Shown: positions 26,605 to 34,587 of the stretch, in pieces
Layout: every line of letters starts with the position of its first letter
How positions within the stretch are numbered: the first letter of the stretch is position 1
NCBI RefSeq assembly: GCF_002159455.1
Contig: NZ_NFIQ01000002.1
Location: 46,465 to 110,464, forward strand
Length of the DNA stretch: 64,000 nt
Origin: Flavonifractor sp. An306
GTDB taxonomy: Bacteria > Bacillota > Clostridia > Oscillospirales > Oscillospiraceae
Reading direction: 5' to 3'
The notes under the pieces: generated by a model
What the model saw: only the letters and a program-made list of their open reading frames with translations
Databases searched by the model: none
Told to the model about the DNA's origin: nothing
Position numbers and translations under genes: made by a program

Positions 26605-28026
26605 ATGGGAGGCTTTTTCGGCACCATTTCCAAGCGTGACTGTGTGATGGACGTGTTTTTCGGCACCGACTACCACTCCCACCTGGGCACCAAACGGGGC
26701 GGCATGGCGGTTTACGACGCTGAGACCGGGTTTCAGCGCCAGATCCACAACATCGAGAACACCCCGTTCCGCACCAAGTTTGACAAGGATCTCTCCGACT
26801 TCCACGGCTGCGCCGGTATCGGCTGCATCAGCGACACCGACCCCCAGCCCCTGATCGTGCGCTCCCATCTGGGGCTGTACGCCATTATCACCGTGGGCAT
26901 CATTACCAACACCGACGAGCTGGTGGAGCGGTACTTCTCTGAGCGGGGCCACCAGTTCATGGCCATGAGCTCCGGCAAGGTCAACGCCACCGAGCTGGCC
27001 GCCGCCCTCATCAATCAGAAAGAGGACCTGGTCAGCGGCATCCGCCACGCCCAGGAGGAGATTGACGGCTCCTGCACCATGCTGATCCTCACCTCCGACG
27101 CCATTATCGCCGCCCGGGACAGGCTGGGCCGCCTGCCGGTACTCATCGGAAAGAATGAGGAGGGCTGCTGCGTCTCCTTCGAGTCCTTCGCCTACCACAA
27201 GCTGGGCTATACCGACGCCTACGAGCTGGGACCCGGTGAGATCGTCCGGCTCACCGCCGAGGGCTGGCAGACCCTGGCCCCCGCCGGGGAAAACATGCGC
27301 ATCTGCGCCTTCCTGTGGACCTATTACGGCTACCCCAACTCCAACTATGAGGGGGTAAACGTAGAGGTCATGCGCTACCGCAACGGGGAGATCATGGCCC
27401 GGGACGAGGTGCAGAAGGGCCAGCTGCCCAAGGTGGACTATGTGGCCGGCGTGCCCGACTCCGGCGTGCCCCACGCCATCGGCTTTGCCAACCGCAGCGG
27501 CAAGCCCTTTGCCCGCCCCTTTGTCAAATACACCCCCACCTGGCCCCGTTCCTTCATGCCCGCCAACCAGGAGGCCCGCAACCAGGTGGCCAAGATGAAG
27601 CAGATCCCCGTCCCCGAGCTCATCGAGGGCAAGAAACTTTTGTTCGTGGACGACTCCATTGTCCGGGGCACCCAGCTGCGGGAGACGGTGGAATTTCTCT
27701 ACGAGTCGGGAGCCGAGGAGGTCCACATGCGCTCGGCCTGTCCTCCCATCATGTACGGCTGCAAGTACCTGAACTTCTCCCGCAGCAACTCCGACATGGA
27801 GCTGCTCTCCCGCCGCACCATCCAGGAGCTGGAGGGGGACGAGGGCCAGCTGCATCTGGACGAGTACGCCGACGCCTCCACCCAGCGGGGCCAGTGTATG
27901 CTCAAGTCCATCTGTGAGAAGCTGGGCTTTGACTCCCTGGGCTACCAGTCCCTGAACGGCCTGCTGGAGGCCATCGGCATTGACCGCGACAAGATCTGCA
28001 CCTATTGCTGGACCGGAAAGGAATGA
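26605..28026 (+). CDS. purF: amidophosphoribosyltransferase-like protein lacking the N-terminal catalytic cysteine
   Basis: PurF makes phosphoribosylamine from PRPP and glutamine. The 473-residue protein has an Ntn glutaminase-like domain (about 1-240, with GTDYHSHLGTKRGGMAVYD) and a PRTase domain whose PRPP loop reads KLLFVDDSIVRGTQLRE. C-terminal cysteines (ending CTYCWTG) resemble the Fe-S ligands of the Bacillus enzyme. The odd point is the N-terminus MGGFFGTISKRDC: characterised PurF proteins start, after Met removal, with the nucleophile Cys, which here is Gly. No other start codon would supply one. It may use ammonia or another glutaminase. Confidence 0.9.
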   Translation: MGGFFGTISKRDCVMDVFFGTDYHSHLGTKRGGMAVYDAETGFQRQIHNIENTPFRTKFDKDLSDFHGCAGIGCISDTDPQPLIVRSHLGLYAIITVGIITNTDELVERYFSERGHQFMAMSSGKVNATELAAALINQKEDLVSGIRHAQEEIDGSCTMLILTSDAIIAARDRLGRLPVLIGKNEEGCCVSFESFAYHKLGYTDAYELGPGEIVRLTAEGWQTLAPAGENMRICAFLWTYYGYPNSNYEGVNVEVMRYRNGEIMARDEVQKGQLPKVDYVAGVPDSGVPHAIGFANRSGKPFARPFVKYTPTWPRSFMPANQEARNQVAKMKQIPVPELIEGKKLLFVDDSIVRGTQLRETVEFLYESGAEEVHMRSACPPIMYGCKYLNFSRSNSDMELLSRRTIQELEGDEGQLHLDEYADASTQRGQCMLKSICEKLGFDSLGYQSLNGLLEAIGIDRDKICTYCWTGKE

Positions 28027-28031
28027 CCGAT

Positions 28032-29075
28032 ATGAAAAACTCTCACTCCGAATCCTACGCCGCCGCCGGTGTGGACGTAACCGCCGGGTATGAATCGGTA
28101 GAGCGCATCAAGCCCATGGTGGAGTCCACCTACATCCCCGGCGTCATGGGTACTCTGGGCGGCTTCGGCGGCCTGTTCGCTCCCAATGTGTCCGGCATGA
28201 AAAAGCCGGTGCTGGTTTCGGGCACCGACGGCGTGGGCACCAAGCTGCGGCTGGCCCAGCTGATGGACAAGCACAACACCATCGGCATCGACTGTGTGGC
28301 CATGTGCGTCAACGACATTATCTGTGGCGGCGCCACTCCCCTGTTCTTCCTGGACTACATTGCCTGCGGCAAGAACAACCCCGCCCGCATTGCCGAAATC
28401 GTGGCCGGCATCACCGAGGGCTGCCGCCAGGCGAGCTGCGCCCTGGTGGGCGGCGAGACCGCCGAGCACCCCGGCCTGATGGCCGAGGACGACTATGATG
28501 TGGCCGGTTTCTCCGTGGGTATCGTGGACGAGGAGAAGATCATCGACGGCAAGGACCTGACCGCTGGCGATGTACTCATTGGCCTGGGCTCCAGCGGCGT
28601 CCACTCCAACGGCTTTTCTCTGGCGCGCAAGGTCCTGGACGTGGAGCACGCCGACCTGACCACCCCCATGGAGGAGCTGGAGGGCAAGAGCCTGGGCGAG
28701 ACCCTGCTCACCCCCACCCGCATCTACGTCAAGACCATCCAGTGCCTGCTGAACAACGGCGTTTCCATCAAGGCCATCAGCCACATCACCGGCGGCGGTC
28801 TCTATGAAAACGTGCCCCGGATGATGAAGCAGGGACTTACCGCACAGATCGAGACCGCCTCCTTCCCAGTCCCCCCCATCTTTACCCTCATCGCCCAAAA
28901 AGGCAATATCCCCATGCGTGATATGTACAACACCTTCAACATGGGCGTGGGCATGATCCTGGCCATTCCCAAAGAGGAGGCGGGCCACGCCAAAGATATT
29001 CTCTGCCGCTCCGGCGAGCGGGCCTATATCATCGGCTCGGTGGTAAACGGCGACGCCGGGGTGGAACTGGTATGA
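28032..29075 (+). CDS. purM: AIR synthetase (phosphoribosylformylglycinamidine cyclo-ligase)
   Basis: The 347-residue enzyme closes the imidazole ring of AIR with ATP. Family segments are SYAAAGVDVTAGYE, LVSGTDGVGTKLRLA (nucleotide binding), GETAEHPG and the late GGGLYENVPRM. ATG at 28032 is preferred, with AAAGGA nine bases upstream, over the ATG at 28023 that sits on it. It overlaps purN by 4 bases. Confidence 0.97.
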   Translation: MKNSHSESYAAAGVDVTAGYESVERIKPMVESTYIPGVMGTLGGFGGLFAPNVSGMKKPVLVSGTDGVGTKLRLAQLMDKHNTIGIDCVAMCVNDIICGGATPLFFLDYIACGKNNPARIAEIVAGITEGCRQASCALVGGETAEHPGLMAEDDYDVAGFSVGIVDEEKIIDGKDLTAGDVLIGLGSSGVHSNGFSLARKVLDVEHADLTTPMEELEGKSLGETLLTPTRIYVKTIQCLLNNGVSIKAISHITGGGLYENVPRMMKQGLTAQIETASFPVPPIFTLIAQKGNIPMRDMYNTFNMGVGMILAIPKEEAGHAKDILCRSGERAYIIGSVVNGDAGVELV

Positions 29076-29704
29076 CCCGGATTGCCGTGCTGGTCTCCGG
29101 CGGCGGGACCAATCTCCAGGCCCTCATCGACGCCCAGGCCCGGGGTGAGCTGAAAAACGGTACCATTGCCGCTGTTCTCTCCTCCAAAGCCGGCGCCTAC
29201 GCCCTGGAACGGGCGGAAAAAGCCAGCATCCCGGGCTATGTGGTGGCCCGAAAGGAATTCGCCTCCAACCGGGAGATGACCCAGGCTCTGGTGGCCAAGC
29301 TGAAGGAGCTGGACATCGGGCTGGTGGTGCTGGCGGGCTTTATGCACATCCTTACCGAGGAGATGGTGCAGGCCTATCCCAACGCCATTCTCAACGTCCA
29401 CCCCGCCCTGATCCCCTCCTTCTGCGGCGCGGGATACTACGGCCTCCACGTCCACGAAAAGGCCCTGGCCTACGGAGTGAAGGTCACCGGCGCCACCGTC
29501 CATTTCGTCAATGAGGAGCCGGACGGCGGACCCATCATCCTCCAGAAGGCGGTGGATATCCTCCCCGGCGACACGCCGGAGAGCCTCCAGCGCCGGGTGA
29601 TGGAGCAGGCCGAGTGGGTAATCCTGCCCCGGGCCGTCTCCCTGTTCTGTCAAGGCCGCCTCTCAGTGGACGGGCGGATTGTATCCATCAAAAAAGAGGA
29701 ATGA
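29072..29704 (+). CDS. purN: GAR formyltransferase, folate-dependent
   Basis: A 210-residue glycinamide ribonucleotide transformylase using 10-formyl-THF. The phosphate-binding VLVSGGGTNLQALID and the catalytic region NVHPALIPSF with the following G-x-x-V-T-G-A-T-V-H-F are present. Translation is coupled to purM through ATGA. Confidence 0.96.
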   Translation: MTRIAVLVSGGGTNLQALIDAQARGELKNGTIAAVLSSKAGAYALERAEKASIPGYVVARKEFASNREMTQALVAKLKELDIGLVVLAGFMHILTEEMVQAYPNAILNVHPALIPSFCGAGYYGLHVHEKALAYGVKVTGATVHFVNEEPDGGPIILQKAVDILPGDTPESLQRRVMEQAEWVILPRAVSLFCQGRLSVDGRIVSIKKEE

Positions 29705-29708
29705 TACT

Positions 29709-30416
29709 ATGAAAACGCTGGATCTCACCGCGCTGCTGCGCACCAATCCCTACCCCGGCCGGGGCATTGTGCTGGGCCGCTCCCTAGACGACACCAAGGC
29801 GGTTATCGCCTATTTCATCATGGGCCGCAGCGAAAATTCCCGCAATCGGGTCTTTGTGGAGACCCCCGACGGTATCCGCACCCAGGCCCACGACCCCTCC
29901 AAGATGACCGACCCCTCTCTCATCATCTACAGTCCCGTCCGGGTATTCGGGGCCTCCACCATCGTCACCAACGGCGATCAGACCGACACCATCCGGGAGG
30001 GGCTGGCGGCGGGCAAGACCTTCGCCCAGGCTCTTCACACCCGTACCTTTGAGCCCGACAGCCCCAACTACACCCCCCGGATCTCCGGCCTGCTGAAAAA
30101 AGATGGGGACTACACCCTGTCCATTCTGAAGAGCGCCGGCAGGGATCCGGCCTCCTGCCGCCGTTACTTCTTCGCCTATGAAAAGCCTCTGGCGGGCCAG
30201 GGCCACTTCATCCACACCTATATGGGGGACGGCAATCCCCTACCCTCCTTTGAAGGGGAGCCGGAGCAGGTGGCCATTACCAGCCAGACGCCCCAGGAGT
30301 TTGCCCAGCTGATCTGGGACAACCTGAACGAGGAAAACAAGGTCTCCCTGTTTGTGCGGTACGTGGACCTGATGACCGGCAGCTGGGAGAGCGTCATTAT
30401 CAACAAGCACGCATAA
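29709..30416 (+). CDS. purO: IMP cyclohydrolase, PurO family
   Basis: The 235-residue protein is of the PurO-type IMP cyclohydrolase family, best known from archaea, which closes FAICAR to IMP. Recognisable parts are NPYPGRGIVLGRSLDD near the start, ENSRNRVF, PSLIIYSPVRV and QTDTIREGL. It is followed directly by an AICAR formyltransferase lacking a cyclohydrolase domain, so the two together replace the usual bifunctional PurH. AGAGGAATG precedes the start. Confidence 0.9.
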   Translation: MKTLDLTALLRTNPYPGRGIVLGRSLDDTKAVIAYFIMGRSENSRNRVFVETPDGIRTQAHDPSKMTDPSLIIYSPVRVFGASTIVTNGDQTDTIREGLAAGKTFAQALHTRTFEPDSPNYTPRISGLLKKDGDYTLSILKSAGRDPASCRRYFFAYEKPLAGQGHFIHTYMGDGNPLPSFEGEPEQVAITSQTPQEFAQLIWDNLNEENKVSLFVRYVDLMTGSWESVIINKHA

Positions 30417-30434
30417 GGGGGAAAAGGACATATC

Positions 30435-31607
30435 ATGACCGAACTGGAACTGAAATACGGCTGCAACCCCAATCAAAAGCCCGCCCGCATCTTCATGCAG
30501 TCCGGTGAGCTGCCCATCCAGGTGCTCAACGGCAAGCCGGGCTACATCAATTTCCTGGACGCCCTCAACTCCTGGCAGCTGGTGAAGGAGCTGAAGGAGG
30601 CCACCGGCCTGCCCGCCGCCGCCTCCTTCAAGCATGTCTCCCCCGCCGGCGCCGCCGTGGGCACTCCGCTCACTGAGGTGGAAAAGAAGATCTATTTCGC
30701 CGAGGATATGGACCTCTCCCCCATCGCCTGCGCCTACATCCGGGCCCGGGGGGCCGACCGGCTGTGCTCCTACGGCGACTGGGCCGCCCTGTCCGACGTG
30801 TGCGACGTACAGACCGCCCGCTATCTGGCCCTGGAGGTGTCCGACGGCGTGATCGCCCCCGGCTACACCGACGAGGCCCTGGAGGTCCTCAAGACCAAGC
30901 GTAAGGGCGGCTACAACGTGGTGCAGATCGACCCCAACTACGTCCCCAAGGCCATCGAGCACAAGGACGTGTTCGGCATCACCTTTGAGCAGGGCCGGAA
31001 TAACTACGCCATCAACGCCGAGCTGCTGAACAACATCGTCACCAACAACAAGGACCTGCCCGAGAACGCCAAGCGGGATATGGTGCTGGCCCTGATCACC
31101 CTGAAGTACACCCAGTCCAACTCGGTCTGCTATGTGAAGGACGGCCAGGCCATCGGCGTGGGCGCCGGCCAGCAGAGCCGCATCCACTGCACCCGGCTGG
31201 CGGGCAACAAGGCGGACAACTGGCTGCTGCGCCAGCACCCCAAGGTGCTGGGCCTCCAGTTCGTGGACGGCATCCGCCGCCCCGACCGGGACAACGCCAT
31301 CGACGTGTACCTCTCCGACGAGTACGAGGATGTGCTGGCCGAGGGCGTATGGCAGAACACCTTCAAGGTCAAGCCCGAGGTGCTGACCGTGGAGGAGAAA
31401 AAGGCCTGGATCGCCACCCAGTCCGGCCTCACCGTGGGCTCCGACGCCTTCTTCCCCTTCGGCGACAACGTGGAACGAGCCCACAAGTCCGGCGTACAGT
31501 ATATCGTCCAGCCCGGCGGCTCCATCCGGGACGACCATGTGATCGCCACCTGCAACAAGTACGGCATGGTCATGGCCTTTACCGGCATGCGGCTGTTCCA
31601 CCACTAA
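30435..31607 (+). CDS. purH: AICAR formyltransferase (stand-alone PurH domain)
   Basis: A 390-residue protein equal to the AICARFT part of PurH, transferring formyl from 10-formyl-THF to AICAR. The N-terminal LKYGCNPNQKPARIF, SFKHVSPAGAAVG, the QSNSVCYVKDGQ region and the C-terminal GSIRDDHVIATCNKYGM are characteristic. The roughly 190-residue IMP cyclohydrolase domain normally at the N-terminus is absent; the upstream purO supplies it. Confidence 0.95.
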   Translation: MTELELKYGCNPNQKPARIFMQSGELPIQVLNGKPGYINFLDALNSWQLVKELKEATGLPAAASFKHVSPAGAAVGTPLTEVEKKIYFAEDMDLSPIACAYIRARGADRLCSYGDWAALSDVCDVQTARYLALEVSDGVIAPGYTDEALEVLKTKRKGGYNVVQIDPNYVPKAIEHKDVFGITFEQGRNNYAINAELLNNIVTNNKDLPENAKRDMVLALITLKYTQSNSVCYVKDGQAIGVGAGQQSRIHCTRLAGNKADNWLLRQHPKVLGLQFVDGIRRPDRDNAIDVYLSDEYEDVLAEGVWQNTFKVKPEVLTVEEKKAWIATQSGLTVGSDAFFPFGDNVERAHKSGVQYIVQPGGSIRDDHVIATCNKYGMVMAFTGMRLFHH

Positions 31608-31608
31608 G

Positions 31609-32382
31609 ATGGAGCAGCGCTACGGCCTCAGCGCCGCTGCCCTCAAATATCTGGCCGCGCTGTGTATGCTGGTGGACCACATGGGGGTGGTCTTTCCCAC
31701 CATGCTGGCCGACGTGGGCCTGCCCGGCTGGGCGGACCTGCTGCCCCGGCTGATCGGCCGGCTGGCCTTTCCCATTTTTGCCTACTTCGTGGCGGAGGGG
31801 TGCCGCAGAACCCGGTTTTTCTCCCGCTACCTGCTCCGGCTGGGGCTGTTCGCCCTGGTATCCCAGGTGCCCTTTACCCTGGTCACCGGTGTGTGGGGCG
31901 GCAACGTGATCTTCACCTTTTTCCTGGCCGCCGGAGCGGTGTGGGGCTTTGAGCGGCTCAGCGGACAGGGCCGCTCTCCGGCGGTAGCCTGGCTGCCTCT
32001 GCTGGCAGGGTGCGTGCTGGCCCTGGGACTGAACTGCGACTACAGTTTCCCTGCCGTACTGCTGGTATTTGCCCTTTACCTCCAGGGGGAAAACCGGAAG
32101 CGGCTGTTGCTCTGCCTGGGGGTAGGGCTGGCCTTGATCTACCTGATTTACCAGCCCCTGGTGGGCCTGCTCTCCCTGCCCTGGCTGTCGGCATCCATGG
32201 TGGTACGCTATCTGGCCTCTGCCTTCCCCTTCCAGATCCTCTGCTGGCTGTTCAGCTCGGCCTCCCTGCTGCTGCTGGCCGGATACCGTGGGCAGCTGGG
32301 TATCCAGAACAAATGGTTCTTCTATGTATTCTATCCGGCCCATCTGCTGGGACTGTGGGCCCTGCGCATGGTGCTGAAATGA
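31609..32382 (+). CDS. TraX-family membrane protein
   Basis: A 257-residue polytopic membrane protein of the TraX family, whose F-plasmid founder N-acetylates pilin and whose chromosomal members are of unknown function (acyltransferase-3-like). The first helix motif ALKYLAALCMLVDHMGVVF and the segment RLIGRLAFPIFAYFVAEG are family hallmarks, and about eight hydrophobic helices follow. It starts one base after the purH stop and ends 10 bases before purD, so it is truly inside the purine operon though it has no evident purine role. Confidence 0.88.
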   Translation: MEQRYGLSAAALKYLAALCMLVDHMGVVFPTMLADVGLPGWADLLPRLIGRLAFPIFAYFVAEGCRRTRFFSRYLLRLGLFALVSQVPFTLVTGVWGGNVIFTFFLAAGAVWGFERLSGQGRSPAVAWLPLLAGCVLALGLNCDYSFPAVLLVFALYLQGENRKRLLLCLGVGLALIYLIYQPLVGLLSLPWLSASMVVRYLASAFPFQILCWLFSSASLLLLAGYRGQLGIQNKWFFYVFYPAHLLGLWALRMVLK

Positions 32383-32392
32383 GGTGCTTTGC

Positions 32393-33649
32393 ATGAATGT
32401 ACTGATCGTAGGCGGCGGCGGGCGGGAGCACGCCATCGCCTGGGCCCTGTCCAAGAGCGACAAGGTAGACCACCTCTACTGCGCCCCGGGCAACGGCGGC
32501 ATCGCCGCCATTGCCCAGTGCGTGCCCATCGCCGCCACCGATGTGAAGGCCATGGTGGACTGGGCCGTGGACAACCACATGGATTTTGTGGTGGTGGCTC
32601 CCGATGATCCCCTGGCTCTTGGCATGGTGGACGAGCTGGACAAAGCGGGCATCCCCGCCTTCGGCCCCAACGCCGCTGCCGCCATCATCGAGGCCAGCAA
32701 GAGCTTTTCCAAGACTCTGATGGAAAAGTACCACATCCCCACCGCCAGGCACAAGACCTTCACCGACATGGACCAAGCCCTGGCCTATGTGGCCCAGCAG
32801 GGCGCCCCCATTGTGGTGAAGGCCGACGGCCTGGCGCTTGGCAAGGGCGTGGTGGTGGCCCAGACTGTGGACGAGGCCCAAAAGGCTGTCCGGGCCATGA
32901 TGGGCGACCACAAATTCGGCGACGCGGGAACCAAAGTGGTCATCGAGGAGTGTATGACCGGGCCGGAGGTGACAGTGCTGGCCTTCTGCGACGGGGAGCA
33001 TATCCTCCCCATGCCCTCCTCTCAGGATCACAAGCGGGCCTATGACGGCAACCAGGGGCCCAACACCGGCGGCATGGGGGCCATCTCCCCCTCCCCCAAC
33101 TACACCCCGGAGATCGCCAAGCGGTGCATGGAGGAGATCTTCCTGCCCACGGTGGCCGCCCTCAAGGCGGAGGGCCGCCCCTTCCATGGGGTGATCTACT
33201 TTGGCCTGATGCTCACCCCCGACGGCCCCAAGGTGGTGGAGTACAACGCCCGCTTCGGGGACCCAGAGTGCCAGGCGGTACTCTCTCTGCTGGACTCCGA
33301 CCTGATGGACCTGTTCCTGGCCTGCCGAAACGGCACCCTGGACCAGGTAGACGTGCGCTGGAAGGAGGGCGCGGCCTGCTGCCTGGTGCTGGCCAGCGGC
33401 GGTTACCCCGGCAGCTATGCAAAGGGATATCCCATTACAGGTCTGGAGGAGGCGTCCCAGACCGCTACCGTGTTCCACGCCGGCACCAAGCTGGGCAAGG
33501 ATGGAGCGGTGCTCACCAACGGCGGCCGGGTGTTGGGTGTTACCGCCACCGGCCCTGATCTGGAGGCGGCCATCCAGGGTGCTTACATTTCTGCCAAGCA
33601 CATTCACTTTACAGATATGCATTATCGCACCGATATCGGGCGGGTGTAA
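32393..33649 (+). CDS. purD: phosphoribosylamine--glycine ligase (GAR synthetase)
   Basis: The 418-residue ATP-grasp enzyme couples phosphoribosylamine and glycine. It begins MNVLIVGGGGREHAIAWAL and has PIVVKADGLALGKGVVVA and the late metal-binding VVEYNARFGDPECQAVL. The ATG at 32393 follows GAGGTG; an in-frame ATG three codons earlier lacks spacing. It is the last recognised gene of the operon. purL, purQ, purS and purB are not in the window. Confidence 0.97.
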   Translation: MNVLIVGGGGREHAIAWALSKSDKVDHLYCAPGNGGIAAIAQCVPIAATDVKAMVDWAVDNHMDFVVVAPDDPLALGMVDELDKAGIPAFGPNAAAAIIEASKSFSKTLMEKYHIPTARHKTFTDMDQALAYVAQQGAPIVVKADGLALGKGVVVAQTVDEAQKAVRAMMGDHKFGDAGTKVVIEECMTGPEVTVLAFCDGEHILPMPSSQDHKRAYDGNQGPNTGGMGAISPSPNYTPEIAKRCMEEIFLPTVAALKAEGRPFHGVIYFGLMLTPDGPKVVEYNARFGDPECQAVLSLLDSDLMDLFLACRNGTLDQVDVRWKEGAACCLVLASGGYPGSYAKGYPITGLEEASQTATVFHAGTKLGKDGAVLTNGGRVLGVTATGPDLEAAIQGAYISAKHIHFTDMHYRTDIGRV

Positions 33650-33705
33650 AACCGGTCTTTTTCGGGGACGCAACCCCTGGTTGTCAGATTGGACGCCCCG
33701 GTTGG

Positions 33706-33735
33706 TTGCCAAAAAACGGGTCTGCCTGGTAAGAT
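33706..33735 (+). promoter_or_regulatory. possible promoter of the XRE-family gene
   Basis: TTGCCA (33706-33711), an 18-base spacer and TAAGAT (33730-33735) lie 25 bases before the start codon. Confidence 0.45.
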
Positions 33736-33760
33736 GGCCCCGAAAAAGGAGGTCATCACC

Positions 33761-34540
33761 ATGGAGTTTCAGGAACGGCTTTACTCTCTGCGCAAGGGTC
33801 GAGGTATCTCTCAGGAGGAGCTGGCCAACGTGGTGGGGGTGTCCCGCCAGGCAGTCCAGAAATGGGAGTCAGGCATCTCCACACCGGATATCCAAAACCT
33901 GTCTGCCCTGGCGGATTACTTCGGCGTAAGCCTGGACTATCTGGTGCGAGGCATCGAGCCCCAAACCGAGTCCCAGCCCACCGTGGTCCATAACTATTAC
34001 AGCTGGGGCTACCGGTACGAATTTCGCAGCAAAACCACCCTCTTCGGCCTCCCGCTGGTCCATATCAACCTGGGCCCCGGCTTTCAGCGCGCCAAAGGGG
34101 TCATCGCCATCGGCAACTTTGCCTCCGGCGTGGTGGCAGTCGGCGGCCTCTCCGCCGGCCTGTTCTCTGTCGGCGCCGGCTCCCTGGGGCTGCTGGCCCT
34201 GGGCGGCACGGCTGTGGGAGGGGTAGCTCTGGGCGGGCTGGCTCTGGGCCTGCTGGCCGCAGTGGGCGGCTTTGCGTTCAGTCTGGGCTTTGCCATGGGA
34301 GGCGGGGCTGTCAGCCGGTATATCGCTCTGGGCGGAGCTGCCTTCGGACAGTATGCCGCCGGCGGCATGGCCTCCGGCTCTGTCCTGGCCATTGGGGACT
34401 CCGCCCGTTCCACCCAGGGTCTGGCCCTCACCTGGGCGCAGGTGGATGTCTTGGGCGACGGAGTTCTGCCCTATCTCCAGGCACAGCTGCCCCATACTCC
34501 TCAGTGGCTGCTGCGGCTGCTACTGGCTGCCAATGCTTGA
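33761..34540 (+). CDS. XRE-family regulator with C-terminal glycine-rich repeat domain
   Basis: The 259-residue protein has an N-terminal Cro/CI-type helix-turn-helix (about 5-60, RGISQEELANVVGVSRQAVQ). After a linker rich in tyrosine comes a long glycine/alanine-rich part (about 110-215) made of short units such as AIGNFASGVVAVGG, where small residues recur every two to four positions. This resembles a repeat helix or a membrane-associated region rather than a ligand-binding fold. A strong AAGGAGG precedes the ATG. It may respond to membrane state, but that is a guess. Confidence 0.8.
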   Translation: MEFQERLYSLRKGRGISQEELANVVGVSRQAVQKWESGISTPDIQNLSALADYFGVSLDYLVRGIEPQTESQPTVVHNYYSWGYRYEFRSKTTLFGLPLVHINLGPGFQRAKGVIAIGNFASGVVAVGGLSAGLFSVGAGSLGLLALGGTAVGGVALGGLALGLLAAVGGFAFSLGFAMGGGAVSRYIALGGAAFGQYAAGGMASGSVLAIGDSARSTQGLALTWAQVDVLGDGVLPYLQAQLPHTPQWLLRLLLAANA

Positions 34541-34544
34541 AAAA

Positions 34545-34587
34545 CCCGGCGCATCGTTGATGCGCCGGGCTTTCTCTTTATTTTTTT
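34545..34587 (+). terminator. terminator of the XRE-family gene
   Basis: A perfect 11-bp stem (34545-34555 with 34559-34569) is followed by a T-rich tract ending in T7. Confidence 0.88.
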
